DNA of 64,000 nt from assembly GCA_001695595.3 (NCBI GenBank), contig MBPM02000064.1, forward strand, positions 62,001 to 126,000. The letters are read 5' to 3'. Position 1 is the stretch's first letter. Every line of letters starts with the position of its first letter. This DNA comes from Plasmopara viticola (Eukaryota > Oomycota > Peronosporomycetes > Peronosporales > Peronosporaceae). Below the pieces are notes generated by a model. It searched no databases, was not told where the DNA came from, and was given only the letters and a program-made list of their open reading frames with translations. Shown piece after piece: positions 1-12,100 of this stretch. The position numbers and the translations under genes are program-made.

Positions 1-662
1 GTGCTTCCGTTCCATGGGGCAACGAATGATCTGGGTTTCGAAGACTTCAGAATCGCGAAGTCCAGCTCAGCATTTCGAGCGACGACTACAACATCGGCTA
101 TCTCGTCCTTCAACGCCAAAGACACCGAGCTCCCCACAGTGTCTTGTTCCGTTAAGTTGTGGTCACACGTCACCGCAAGAGTCGCGCTGAAAAACACACC
201 CATTCCAACACCCTTAAACACGCCCATTCCAACGCCGTTGTCATCATTGTCTTCTTCCACGATCACAAATACTGCTTATGCCACTTTTTCGCGAGTTTCA
301 GGAAGGATGAAATAACTTGGCGCGATATCAGCGTGCTTCGGTACTCGCACGATGAGCGTCATGTTCTCATCGACATGAGCCAACGAATCGCGCGGAGCCA
401 TTGCCACACCGTTCGCGAAGACTATGAGATCGGATGGAGCGATTCCTACGAGATGACTGTCCATATACTTCTTTTCCACTGCATCTCGGAACGCAGCAAT
501 CACATCTTCAATATCCACGACCACAAAATCAGCCGACGTTAGAGCCTTCCCATCTTCGTCCACGAGCTGAAACCAGATCCGCGCCATCGCTTCTGTGCCG
601 CAGACTCGAGACTGACGATCAAAAAGAACCTCAGCGGACAAAGCGGATCGTTTATGTCCCAT
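1..662 (-). pseudogene. Broken, partial copy of the Crinkler-like trypsin-fold protein
   Basis: Read on the minus strand, this copy starts at the same ATG as the intact gene (about 587) and carries the same ubiquitin-like header. A substitution near 275-277 changes a lysine codon to TAA (gcataagca here against gcaaaagca in the intact copy), cutting the product after about 100 residues, before the protease domain. Small indels also alter residues around the middle of the header. Homologous protease-domain sequence continues past the stop to the window edge, so this is a decayed duplicate and not an independent short gene. Any remaining expression could only give a header-only peptide. Confidence 0.8.
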
Positions 663-857
663 CGTTAGGGCTCGCGAGCACCCCTTGAAACCTCTAGAGA
701 CAACTAAAGGGGAAATTGTTGACCTAAACCTATAGGTATTAATAAATATTAAATATATCTTATGTGGCTAAAACATAGGCATGTTCTTGACACACCAGCA
801 GTTATACTAAAGCCGGTACACCCTGTTTCCGCATTTTTTCTGTGTCCCTGCCCCAAC
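1..857 (-). repeat. Left arm of inverted duplication (Crinkler-protease locus)
   Basis: The reverse complement of this stretch matches 1677-2455 over nearly its whole length. Base 1 pairs with about 2455 and base 857 with about 1677. The match covers coding sequence, the 5' flank near 690-712 and a further block at 781-857. Small indels and substitutions separate the arms, and about 820 bp lie between them. The arm runs off the left edge, so its true length is unknown. Confidence 0.9.
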
Positions 858-1676
858 AATGAGGGGATACGCAAGTTGCGCAACACGTGACGCTGTAGCA
901 CGGATGCGACATGCAAGAGGGTGGCAGCAACAGGTGGCTCGTCCAAGTTCGGGCTCCATGAAGAGCGCGCGGTAACGACTCGATGGCCACATTCCTGAGC
1001 TTTGTCGAATGTTGCGGCCCCTTTTTGAGAAAAATACAGCAATTCCCTGCCTTTTACTATGTCAACGTACAAATTTATAAAAAAAGCTAGCTAATGTCAG
1101 CGGTAAACGATGTCTCTCCTTTTTCTACTCTCTTCCATATGATGGATGAAGTGAAAACAACACCAAGCCGTCATTGGAAATGTTGCACTGCTTTGCCTTC
1201 CTTCTCGAATCAGATACATAGTGCAAGATACCAAAAAATTGCCGGCAAGATAGTGGTGCCAGACGCACGGAACTCAATTGCATAGTTTGGGAATGTGGGG
1301 TTTTCAAGGAAGGCAGTAAGTTGCTTGCCCGGTGGTGGTTCACCAAGTGACCACGCGAATGTACCTTGACGTGGTAGACGCGGCAGCTGTGGCGACTGGC
1401 AAGGGGTTATATTTACGTAAAGTTGCGGGCTATGATCAACTCTCGCAGACGAGTTGTCCTTGCGTCAACGTACGAAAGTGTCGCACTCATTGCTTCTCGC
1501 TTCCGATATGCTATAGGAATGAATCCTCACAAGTAAGTCAAACGTTTTAAAAGGGTACTCAAAGGGCAAGTAATATTAACTCCTCTTACCTGTACCAAAT
1601 GCTCCAGTGCTTCGTCTGGACATTGTCGACATCGACCTAGTTTTCGAACGTGATGGTACTAAACACGTCTTAATCC
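858..1676. other. Spacer between inverted arms
   Basis: About 820 bp of unique sequence separate the two arms. I see no convincing gene; the longest open stretches are under 110 codons and resemble nothing known to me. Confidence 0.5.
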
Positions 1677-2455
1677 GGGCAGGGATACAGAAAAAATGCG
1701 GAAACAGGGTGTACCGGCTTTACTATAAAAGCTGGGTTACAAATTTCACCTTTAGTTGTCTCTAGAGGTTTTAAGGGGTGCTCGCGAGCCCTAACGATGG
1801 GACATAAACGATCCGCTTTGTCCGCTGAGGTTCTTTTTGATCGTCAGTCTCGAGTCTGCGGCACAGAAGCGATGGCGCGGATCTGGTTTCAGCTCGTGGA
1901 CGAAGATGGGAAGGCTCTAACGTCGGCTGATTTTGTGGTCGTGGATATTGAAGATGTGATTGCTGCGTTCCGAGATGCAGTGGAAGAAGTATATGGCTCT
2001 CTCGTAGGAATCGCTCCATCCGACCTCACTGTCTTCGACGCGAACGGTGTGGCAATGGCTCCGCGCGATTCGTTGGCTCGTGTCGATGAGAACATGACGC
2101 TCATCGTTCGAGTACCGAAGCACGCTGATATCGCGCCAAGTTATTTTATTCTTCCTGAAACTCGCGAAAAAGTGGCAAAAGCAGTATTTGTGATCGTGGA
2201 AGAAGACAATGATGACAACGGCGTTGGAATGGGCGTATTTAAGGGTGTTGGAATGGGTGTGTTTTTCAGCGCGACTCTTGCGGTGACGTGTGACCACAAC
2301 TTAACGGAACACGACACTGTGGGGAGCTCGGTGTCTTTGGCGTTGAAGGACGAGATAGCCGATGTTGTAGTCGTCGCTCGAAATGCTGAGCTGGACTTCG
2401 CGATTCTGAAGTCTTCGAAACCCAGATCATTCGTTGCCCCATGGAACGGAAGCAC
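1677..2455 (+). repeat. Right arm of inverted duplication (Crinkler-protease locus)
   Basis: This is the partner of 1-857. It includes a shared outer block at 1677-1722, the 5' flank and the first two thirds of the intact coding sequence. Beyond 2455 the partner lies outside the window. Confidence 0.9.
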
Positions 2456-2834
2456 AGATGATCTGGAATCACGTTGCGATCTTGTGTTGGCATCTTTTCG
2501 ACTTGGAATCGACGAATACCAAGAACCGTACAAGGGCAAACTGGGATTCGCACCGGCAGCGTGCATTGCCATCAGTTTGCACAGAAGGCACATCATGTTT
2601 TCGTGTCCAATTTACGCTGGAGATTCTGGCGCCGCGCTTATTGTGAAAGATGGATGCCTTGTTGGTATCCACCAGGAAACAATTAATGCACTCCGCGAAG
2701 AGATCGACCGCAAGAAAGTCATTAAGGATCGCTTGAACGATGTGGAGGAGTCTCTAGACATTATTGCGAGAAGCGGATTAGCGCAAGGCTGCTCAGGTCT
2801 TTTGGTTCATGAGTTCAAGGACGTAGTGAGTTAA
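1872..2834 (+). CDS. Crinkler-like header fused to trypsin-like serine protease domain
   Basis: From the ATG at 1872 the protein has 320 residues; an in-frame ATG at 1797 would add 25 poorly ordered residues. I prefer 1872 because the folded header begins there. Residues 1-83 look like the ubiquitin-like header of oomycete Crinkler (CRN) proteins, with an alternating beta/helix pattern and an SDLTVFDANG stretch where classic CRNs have LFLAK. Residues 105-270 look like a trypsin-fold protease: His142 in VTCDHNL, Asp175 in ELDFAIL and Ser252 in AGDSGAAL form a plausible triad. No signal peptide is visible, as in many CRNs. CRN proteins are host-targeted or conflict-system effectors with variable C-terminal domains; a protease payload would act by cleavage, with target unknown. 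The header call is less certain than the protease call. Confidence 0.65.
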   Translation: MARIWFQLVDEDGKALTSADFVVVDIEDVIAAFRDAVEEVYGSLVGIAPSDLTVFDANGVAMAPRDSLARVDENMTLIVRVPKHADIAPSYFILPETREKVAKAVFVIVEEDNDDNGVGMGVFKGVGMGVFFSATLAVTCDHNLTEHDTVGSSVSLALKDEIADVVVVARNAELDFAILKSSKPRSFVAPWNGSTDDLESRCDLVLASFRLGIDEYQEPYKGKLGFAPAACIAISLHRRHIMFSCPIYAGDSGAALIVKDGCLVGIHQETINALREEIDRKKVIKDRLNDVEESLDIIARSGLAQGCSGLLVHEFKDVVS

Positions 2835-3052
2835 TAGTGCGAATTGATGAGTTCATAAATCAATGGCACATCTCGGTCACGAAAAAATGGTGTCACAACG
2901 ACTGTTCCATCCTCGGTGGCCAAAATCAGAGCGTGCCGTCGCGATCGATCTCTTAATTATCGACCACGGACCATGGCATGAGATACCTTAAATTTACGAT
3001 CTGATTGGATCAAAAAAAGTATGGATTTATGAACGAAAAACACCCGCGTATG

Positions 3053-3064
3053 GACGGTATTGTA
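3053..3064. repeat. Target-site duplication of the LINE, copy 1
   Basis: The 12-mer gacggtattgta occurs here and again at 6177-6188, exactly bracketing the LINE. This shows a target-primed insertion with both ends preserved. Confidence 0.85.
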
Positions 3065-3213
3065 ATGTAATGTATTACGTTATCGCGTTGTCAAGTTATG
3101 CACGTGCTAGGCTCAGTCTGACTAGTCCACGGCATAGAGTGGCGTCCGCATACGTCGAGTCTCGTTCGGCGGGCAGTGCATCCAGCACCGAGGTTGTGAG
3201 AGTCTTCCATTAT

Positions 3214-4890
3214 TTTCGGTCTTGTGCAAGGGTACGAAGCAGTTCGAGGTCTTGTGCTGTCCGAAGTCGAAAGCCGGAGCCACAGGAAACAAGGTCGTGG
3301 TCGAGTGTTGAGGGGAGCGTGGTGCGGGGACGTCCGCGCCATTTTGCTGTGGTGGAGAGGAAGTAGGCACGCATCTGGAGGTTAGCTGGAATGTCGGGAT
3401 TGCGGCGAAGTAAATGGCCAAACAGGCTCCAGCGAGCTTGTGTCAGTCGTAGTCTCAGCGGCCGCTCATCACAGAGGTCGTAGAGTCTTGCATTCGAATT
3501 GTGTCGAGGGTAGCGGTAGCCAAGAGCGTAGCGAAGCTGGCGGCGATGGAAACTCTCAAGGCCGTGGAGCTCTGACTTGGTAAGAGCCCAGGTGGCGCAG
3601 TTGTACAGCAGAATCGGTAGAACGTAGGTGTTGTACAATCAATAGGGGGTCTTGGGTGAGATGAGCGTGGGGCGGAGCCAGACGGATCAGAGGCGGTGGA
3701 GCGCGAGGGTGGCCAGGGACTTGCGTCGGGATAGATCTTTAATATCGCCGAGGAGTGTTCCGAGCTTCTTAGTGTGGCGCCAGATTTCTTCTCGGGCTCG
3801 GGCGTGTCGAGTGGCGCCTGACGGGTTGCAGTGGCGGCGGATTTCGGTGACTTCGGTCTTGGCTTCGTTCATGTGTAGACTCCAGCGACTGAGAATCGCT
3901 GGGGCCTGGTCCTAGATAAGCTGGACGACGGATGGATCAGTGCAGATGAAGTCGGCGTCGTCGGTGTAGACGATCATCTGCTGCAGGAGATTGTGTGGCA
4001 CATGCACTCGATGTGCCACACGCACCGGAGAGCACATCGAGTGCACCGGAGAGGTCGCGAAGAGCTGCTTCGAGGTAGATAGTAAACAGAACGGGTGAGA
4101 GTGAGTCGCCTAGGGGTATGCCTACGTTACTTCCGGATCGGAGTGAAAGTGTCGTGTGGCTCATGAGGAGTCGGATGAGTCGAACTTCGTCGTCTTGGAG
4201 GAATGTCTGGAGCACAGTGATGAGCTTGGATCTGTCGATGCTGTCGAATGCGCGAGATAAGTCGATACCTAACACATAAACTGTTTCACGGCGGTCGGTG
4301 GCTCGTGCGGTGAGCCATTTGTGGGCCCAGCCGGCGTCTGCCGTGCTGCGATGAGCGCGGAAGCCGCTTTGGTGTGGCGAGAGGAAGTTGTCGACGTCGG
4401 ATCGAATCCGGTTGAGGACGACGAGTGATACGGCTTTGCGGATGCTGTTGAGTAAGACGATCGGTCGGAGACTGGAGCATTCACCTTGGGGTTTGTTCGG
4501 CTTCGGGAGACACAGAAGAGTGCCTTCGCCGAGTTCGAGTGGCCGTCCAAGTGCGAAACTGTCGTTGATCAGAGCCGCGAGGAGTTCGGCAATCTGGTCG
4601 GCTCCGTACTTGAGTAGTTCTGCTGTTATATCGTCGGGTCCTGATGCACGTCCGTTGCTGAGTCGGCGGAAAGCGCGTGCGAGCTCGTCATTAGTGATTG
4701 GAGAGCTCAGAGGTCGCGCATCGCTGCTTGGGATGATTGGAGCGTGGCTTGGATCCGTTAGTTGTCCTTTGAAGTAGCTGCGGATGAGGTTGTTCGCGGT
4801 TGGTCGATGTAGGATGTATTTGCCTGTGCTGTCGTGCACGGTGACTTGTCCTGGTGGTCGCGGAAAGAGCTCGCGTACTGCTGAGTACAT
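3214..4890 (-). pseudogene. LINE reverse transcriptase and C-terminal region, broken
   Basis: Reverse-transcriptase blocks are readable in order: a LPKPNKP and LRPIVLLNSIRK stretch, QSGFRAHRST, motif A (GIDLSRAFDSID), motif B (GIPLGDSLSPVLF) and motif C (VYTDDADFI near 3950-3975). Motif C lies in a different frame from motifs A and B. The break falls in a locally duplicated and inverted tract around 3990-4045. Stops follow at about 3911-3916 and near 3636-3680. The last part (3210-3638) resembles the LINE C-terminal segment with an LLYNCATWAL stretch. No active enzyme can be made from this copy. Confidence 0.85.
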
Positions 4891-6127
4891 GCGTACGGAG
4901 TCGTGAAGTTCTTCGATGCGGCTGATCTTGGCGTCGAGAGCTTGGAAGGCGAGTTCGCGGCAGCGTTGGTGGATTTGGCGGAGTACGGCGTTACGTTCGC
5001 GGCGAAGTTCTGCGATGTTCGCAGCGTGGTCGTTTTGGACACGGAGTCGGAGTTGACGTTGCTGTTCGACAGTGCTGTGAGCGTGGCGTCAATGTATCTG
5101 CGGGTGCTGCGTTGAGGGGAGAAGCCAACAGCTAGTTCGGCGGCCGTTTTTGTCGTCTGTCGAGTTGCGTTCCACCGTTGCTGGATCGGGTCGGTGACTG
5201 GTATCGGGTGTTCAGTTGAGGCAGCGATCAGCGCTCGTACGTAGGCATCGCGGGCGTCTTCGTCATGGACTAGGGCGTCGCGGGCGAGGTGCAGTCGTCG
5301 AGGGAGCTCTGAGCGCGGTCGGAACCGGATCTGAGCGGCGCCCTCCAGAGTGAAGTCCGCGGTGACGAGCTTGTGGTCTGATGAAGTGAGAGTGCCGCCC
5401 CAAGACTGCGCATCCACACACAGGCGACGGCAGTTCTGCAAGCAGAGGATGTAGTCAATCTGGTTGTAGATGAAGTGGTCCGTTCTGCGCTGGGTCCACG
5501 TCGTGATGTTCTTTGCTCGCTTCGGGAAATCGGCGTTTGTCACAAAGAGGTTGTGAGTCTGACAAAAGGAGGCGAGGACATTACCGTTGCGGTTGCGATA
5601 ACCGCGGCCGTGGTTCCCAAGAAAGGGTTCGAGGTCGTGGCGCCGGCCCAGCTTTGCACAGCGGCAAAGTAGCCGCTGTGCGGTGAGTACGCATTCACGA
5701 TGTTGACGGTGCCGATGTGGGGAAGTCGCAGTTTTAAGATACCGATACGGTCGGAGTGAGACCAGAAGCGTTGGAGGAATGGTCGGAGTCGCGAAGAGAT
5801 TGCGAATCCGATGCCGTGTATCTCGGTTTTTGTTTGCATGGTTAGAAGAAGGAAGTCATTAATGAGGTGCTCACCTCTATTGTAGATCTTGGTTTCTTGG
5901 AGGCCAAGGATATCGACGCGGTAGCGCCGGAGATCTTCGGGGAGTGTTTCGTGCTTCTTGCGCTTCGAACCTAGAGAATCCACATTAAACGAGCCAATCC
6001 GGATGCGGTTGGCGCGGTTAGGACGTGGAAGGGGGTTTGGCCTGGTGCTGGAGACCGTCGCGTCGAGGGTGAGACTCGTTAGCGACCTGCAGATGCCCGA
6101 GAGCACCTGCCCAAAGCGCGCGAGCAT
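4758..6127 (-). pseudogene. LINE AP-endonuclease-like domain and linker, frameshifted
   Basis: The reading frame opens at 6127 and shows endonuclease features: IRIGSFNVDSLG, DILGLQETKIY (catalytic Glu region), VNIVNAYSPHSG and, after a frameshift near 5625-5640, NHGRGYRNRNGN, then IDYIL and SSDHKLVTADF (the terminal SDH motif). These are the usual landmarks of the exonuclease-endonuclease-phosphatase fold used by LINEs to nick target DNA. A long linker follows to about 4760, overlapping the reverse-transcriptase frame. The first 30 or so codons are also present in the SINE-like elements. Confidence 0.8.
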
Positions 6128-6176
6128 TTAGCCCCCGCGCTTGGAAGGAGGGCGTCACCCCAACCTTTTCCGAAAA

Positions 6177-6188
6177 GACGGTATTGTA
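6177..6188. repeat. Target-site duplication of the LINE, copy 2
   Basis: Identical 12-mer to 3053-3064, directly abutting the LINE 5' end. Confidence 0.85.
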
Positions 6189-9100
6189 TCAACCAAAAAA
6201 GGCGACCACCTTTATTCTCGTTATCAGAAGCAACGATATCGTTTATGGATGTTATGAATTCAGATAAATGCGCCCCTGCTCAACTCTATTTATGCATAAT
6301 CACTTTCTTATACTTACTTACCTCCTATTTTTCTCTTACCTAATCTCTAACAAGTGTTACTAGCACTTAAGTGTTTCCTAGCCTGCCATAGTGATATATT
6401 TGACTAAGGCTAATGTCAACGCTGTCAGAACAACTTCATCACCTGACAATAAGATCCTAATGCTGTAAGAATTAATTCAAGACCCAACGGCTTAGCAAAG
6501 CTTTCGACCAAAAGAACTGATCAGGAAAGTCCCGGATTGAGATATTGTAGCTCGTAAAATTATCGAGTTCAAGCAAGGAAGACGAGTATCAAGTCAAAGA
6601 CGACAACCCTTGGTGCATTTCTTAATAGAATTTATTGACCAAAGTCTTTTATGAGGCGGCAGAGGGGCTACGGGACGGAAATTAATGCAAGTTGCCATCC
6701 TTATTTCTTACCTGGACATCGGGTCTAAAGACTTTCACATAGGTATTAAATGGCTGATGCAAGTTTTGACGCTAACCATCTCATTCACCTGCTTTTAGCA
6801 CCACAATGGCTCTTTGGATGTCATCCCTCTCGAAGAAGTTCGAGATGGGACTCAAAGACTTCACTCGGTGTCATAAAAAGATTAAAAAGGGTTGGCCTGT
6901 ACCTTCTTCCCAGCTTAAAGTATTTGTGTGTTTGGTTTTTAAATCGGGAAAATTTCAACATGATGTCAATATTTGCGCAGCGCTTATAAATTTGAACGAC
7001 ACTTTGTGCATCTGCAAGCAAATTGATTTATTTGAATAATTGTGATTATAACATTAAGATCAAGGTCAACTGCTACCTTCCTCTCCGCGCCTAGTGCATT
7101 GCTAGAGACAGGACTTATAAAAATTGAATTGCCTGAGTACCACTCGGCTTGCGAATGTTAAGTTGCTCGATAAATTACAGAACAAACTCGTTCCACGCAT
7201 GTTTGAAAAATTTCTGCTCATGTAAAAGGACATCCATGCCATATGGTCACCTACGAGCCAACAGGCTTGGTATCAGCGAGTGTAAAGGCTTATTTCTTGC
7301 GTCAAAGATATCTGAGACCTTTATGCGAGCCTGCGGCTCGTATAAATCGCTTTATTGCGCCTCTCATGCGCTTCGCTCACCTTAGCCTTGCTGATGCGCC
7401 GCAGACCTGCAACTGTTATTTAGCATACACTTTGCGCTCCCTGGTGAGCCAAAGCAAAAAAACAATTACCGGGATGAATGAAGTGCAGGCAAATAAATTT
7501 GAACCACGTTCGAATCAAAATTTTATACAAAGTCATAAACCGACTCAAGCAATCACTTCGGCACAGATTTGCTCGGCTCGCTGTCGTTGCTTAATGACTC
7601 TTAAGAGCAGTGAGACATCACAAGGTGACAGGTCAGTCCCGACTATATTTCCCGACGCGAATAGACGTTTTTTAGGCGTGGTCTAACGATTCATGACTAT
7701 TTGAGACACTAATATGTCGTACGGCGACAGATAAGTCTCGTCTATCTTTTCGGACGTGAACAGAGTCACTGGGGTCAAAACCTTGCAAAAATGTCTCTTT
7801 TATAACACGCTGAAAACAAGCTTACAACCAGTAGCTGATTATTACTGGTTGTGTTACATTTTGGAAGATCCGAATGGCCCACTTAGCCTGATCTGACATC
7901 TCTGGTATCATTTTTGGTACCAAGTAAGCGAATACTTTGTCATTTTTAAATTTCTCGTCGATACGGTCCAAGACTGTTTCAGTGATACCTAGAGAAGCGC
8001 GCAACCCGATGTGCGATCGTCTCGTTTTACAAAAATCGACATTTTCTTGACAAAAAGAGCATTGCAAACAAACAAGAAATGGAAGAAATAAAGCAAATTG
8101 CTTTCAAAAAAAAATTCTACACAGTCCTCGGGCTGTTATTTTGTCGTCCGATTCCTAAAAAGAATTTTGAAAGCAATTTGTTTGTGAGCAGACGCTTGTA
8201 ATTGTTTATAGCAGACGTCATCCTGCATTTACGCCGCTCAATCTTGAGAATTCAGAACGACATCTTTACAATTAGCTCAACATTTCTTGATATTGCAGTA
8301 ATGGGGGTGTTGTTTCGAGGCGTTCATCTCTTGCTGTTTTTTTCTTTCTCAGAAGATAGGCGAAAAATATGAAGGTACATATGCAGTCACAATGGGTTTT
8401 ACGAAGGCATTTTGAGATCAAGTGAGGCTCGTCAATGCGGTTTTCAGTGTAGCATTTTGGTTTTTAAGGTGCGTCGTGGAATTGGTTGTGGATAGCCGTA
8501 AAGTACATGAGCTTTTATCCCACGTGTGCGACCGTTCAGGCAAGTGAAGCCTTTGACCTCTTCCTTTTTTCTCTCTAGTCTTTCATGTGTATGAACACGC
8601 CCGAGAGAGGCAAACCAACTGTCGCAGTGCTCCAATTTCCTTAAAAAATGAGATTTTACTCAACGGTGTGTCCTGCTTCTTAAGGTATGCATACAAATTT
8701 GCGGGCTTTGTCGTTCCGGCAATCAAATCAAAGCCGGCTTTTAGCATTGAAAGCCATCTGGAAGCGTGACCGTCGACGATTACACGCACTCCTTCCTCGC
8801 TGCTACAAGTCAAACACTATTACACTATCAGTTATTAGAATGTCGGGGGCTTTTGTGCAAGAAGTGACTCTTGGGAAGCATCGCCGCTTTAATTGGCCGC
8901 AAGGGACCCCGATCTCTTGTGCAGTGACTTTGCAGCTCTCGTCTTAACTCAATGGGCTTTTGCTTGCATTATAAAGGCACAAAGAATTTGTACAAGAGAA
9001 AAATACATGTCACGCACAACGTTTAGACGCACGAGGGTTAAATAGGCCTGAAATATATCTAACATGAAGAGAACATTTACAAATTCAGCTTTGTTAATAT

Positions 9101-12100
9101 AAATTGGTTAAGGTGTCTGTTTGACAATGATGGTCGAACAGGCAGTAAAAGGAGCTACTGGTCGGCCTGTTTTTTGATGAAATGATGACCAAACTCGCTC
9201 CCAAAAAAATTGTTTTGGCAACTAGAGAACACCGGTCTTTGTGACGAACGATGCTCCATTAATTGAGGTTGTGTCGCAAGATAGACTGCACCAGTCACAA
9301 AAGCTGACCCAGCGGAGGCTTCGTCTACGCCGTGAACGGCGAGTCAGAAGTGTTTATTAGCCATACCTTAGCTTGACCAAAGAAGGCTCTGGAACTGCTT
9401 CCTACGAGGACCGCGTGCCTATCGTTTTCCCTCACCTTGTTAGTCACATACACCTTCGTATTTCGGTGTCATGATCATTGAAGAGGCCGTAAACACTCGA
9501 AAGATCACTCATCTGGCTTTTTGCTACCGAAGGCAATGAAGAAGCTTCACGAAAACGACAATGCTGTCAAAACGGTTTCCTTGCACCGTGGTATTCTTCA
9601 AAAGGTGTTCAACTTGTCGTCAGACTCACCAGCCATGGTAAAAGCTTACTCATACAGACAAGAAAGTATATAAATTTTACCAAGGACCTCGTAGGTGGGG
9701 TTTCAAGTATCGGGTACTAGAACGAAGTAGTAAATCCAAAATGACATCCCTTATTCCGTACCGAATAACAAAAAAAAGTCACATCGGAAGCAGTGAAGTT
9801 TTTGACTTGCCCACTGCTGGGTGATGCTGTCTCAACTCTTTGACTAACTGTTCGCAATTACAATCAAGTTCATAATTGTCATTATCCGGTCGATGTAGGT
9901 CATGACGCCAAAAAGTGCTACGCGCGGTGCAGGAGTTTTTGAAGGCTACTTGTCGCGTAGATTTAATCCGAACCATGTCCATTGTTTGAAAGGGGCCTTG
10001 ACATACATTCTTTCTTAATGTCATAGGAAGACAAAATACACTTGTAGCTTTCATTCGGTCGGAAGATAACATTGTGTACTCCCCAGATCTGCTATCATTA
10101 TGGCTCACATTGAAAGTCTTATGTGACCAAAGAACCGAACTCTTCCTCTAAAGCACTCTCCCCTTTAAATCTTCAATGCAACGGCCTTTGAGTAATCCAA
10201 ACGGACCAGATCCAACAATTTTGAGGAAAATAAGATGTGGGATAGCTGCGTGGCCTGTTTGAAGGAACGCTTAAAGCTTGTCAGAACGCTTCTGCTCTAC
10301 AGGCAATTTACATATTCGGGTAATTCGCTTCAAAAGTTAAACAGCGTCGAGAAAGGCTTCTTGCGCCTTTTTAACACCGCTTTTATGAGCTCCTGTTTAT
10401 CCAAAACTACGTGCTTGAGATTGCTCTTGACGCTGCTTTCGAGGGTCCGACCGCAACTTTGTCGAAGAGACCACGGACCCTTGAGACCCTCAAGGAATTA
10501 ATTAACTTTTCTGGTCACAGGACTTATAAACTCTACAAATAATTGACCGCCGCGTGTCTCACCGCAAGACCTTTTTAACTGTGTCGGGAAATTTTTCTCT
10601 TTGCAGTGGGCGGCCTGCTACTCAAAATGCACAGAATCAAAGTACGCGGCCTCTTTATGGCCGATAGAAGGGTACTACTAGCAGCTGTATAGCCACCTGT
10701 ATTTGTTAAAACAGCAAGAAAGAGCGCAAAGACAATTATTACCGAGGTGCTGGGGAAATGTCAGGACTTATTTGAGACGCGGACCCTAGAGAATCGGTAT
10801 ACCTCTTGCAGCCACTGAGCTAATGTATTCCTTCCCCCTGTACCGAGCGCGGTATATTGCTTGTGTAAGATAAGATTGCCGTCCCGAAATCGATCGCCGA
10901 GTACTGGCGTGAAAGCCGTCTCGTACTTTTGTAGTAACGATTAAGAACAGGAACAACACCCTCCATGATCGATAGTGCCCAATCGACGGCGAGCTTGCTT
11001 GCTCGACGCAGCATTCTAGAATCCCAGTATCGCTTCCAATATTTTCTCGTGCAAAGTGACAAAGTCCTGAATGGGACTTAGGGACTTAGGAAATAGACTA
11101 CATATGCAACCCACCTCTTGAGGTGATAAAGAGTCGGCGGTGCTTGGTCAAAAGACGACAACCACTGAGTAATCGGGTGCTAGAGAAGCCGAAAAGCTGC
11201 ACCGTAATGCGTGCAATGACAGGGCGCAACCGAAGCGGCTTTATTGTAAGCGGTCGGATTTGAGCTCGGTGTTCAGGCTACTCGAACATCAAGACGGCTT
11301 TAGTCTGCGGCTCGACTGTTTCTAGTATCGGATGGTTACGATGATCTTAGTAAGGAAATTCAAGCTCTTATTTAGAACCACGGTACAGAATTGCGACTCA
11401 GCAAACAAACTTTTTAAATATTAGGATCTTACCGGTTTGAGAAGGTTGATGGTACACGCTACTTCATTAAAACCGTGAATTAGCCGACAAATTTCTTCTA
11501 TTATTATAAAACTGCCAAGCTTACAGTTTCTAGTGGTGAGATTGTCTCTTTATTTTAAGCTAATGAAACTGGATCTTCCGTTTTACTAATTAAATAAAGC
11601 TGACTTTTGTGATATTAAAAAACATTTTCCGTAAAAGATCTGTTTGGAATCAGAAATCAAGAGAAATATTCTTTCAAGGATTCTACCACAAATCTCTATA
11701 GCATTCGTAGGTCTAACATTAATTAAAGCTATAGAATGTTTAGACTCACTTATATAGTAGTGAATAAGAACTTGCTGATACGTAAACCGTATCTTAAATA
11801 CAAAATCAGTCATGGAAACGCATCTGACCTACGAGTGTATGCATACTCTCAAAGTGTCTTTAGAACACAAAAGTTTTCTATCAACTCGCCATCTGTCCAT
11901 GAATTGTCTGCCATAGACACCAGCAAAGAATTCGCACTTGTCAAAACAATGCCTGAAAAAGAGCAGGTGAAAAATACAGGTCGCTCTTCGAATTCTCTTT
12001 GTGTCCGGAAGGTCATAATATACAACGAGTGCATCGGTTAACAGCTTTGCTCTTTGTTTCACAAATACAGCGTCTGGAATCGGTTTCAAATGTACCAACT

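Larger units (their letters stand above)
3065..6176 (-). mobile_element. Non-LTR retrotransposon (LINE), full length but inactivated
   Basis: On the minus strand this 3.1-kb element runs from a GC-rich 5' end (6176, sequence starting TTCGGAAAAGGTTGGGG) through an AP-endonuclease-like domain, a linker and a reverse transcriptase to a 3' tail of TTACA pentamers next to 3065. Perfect 12-bp target-site duplications flank it, so it inserted as a full-length copy. The coding sequence starts about 49 nt inside the 5' end but is broken by frameshifts and stops (see the two coding remnants). Its 5' and 3' ends match all five SINE-like elements in this window. I do not assign it to a LINE clade. Confidence 0.9.

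Noticed and set aside
6821..8813. Minus-strand frames near 6821-7021, 7822-8067 and 8583-8813 that faintly resemble helical WY modules of RXLR effectors
   Set aside because: No signal peptide, no RXLR motif and no consistent W/Y spacing; too short and AT-rich to separate from chance.
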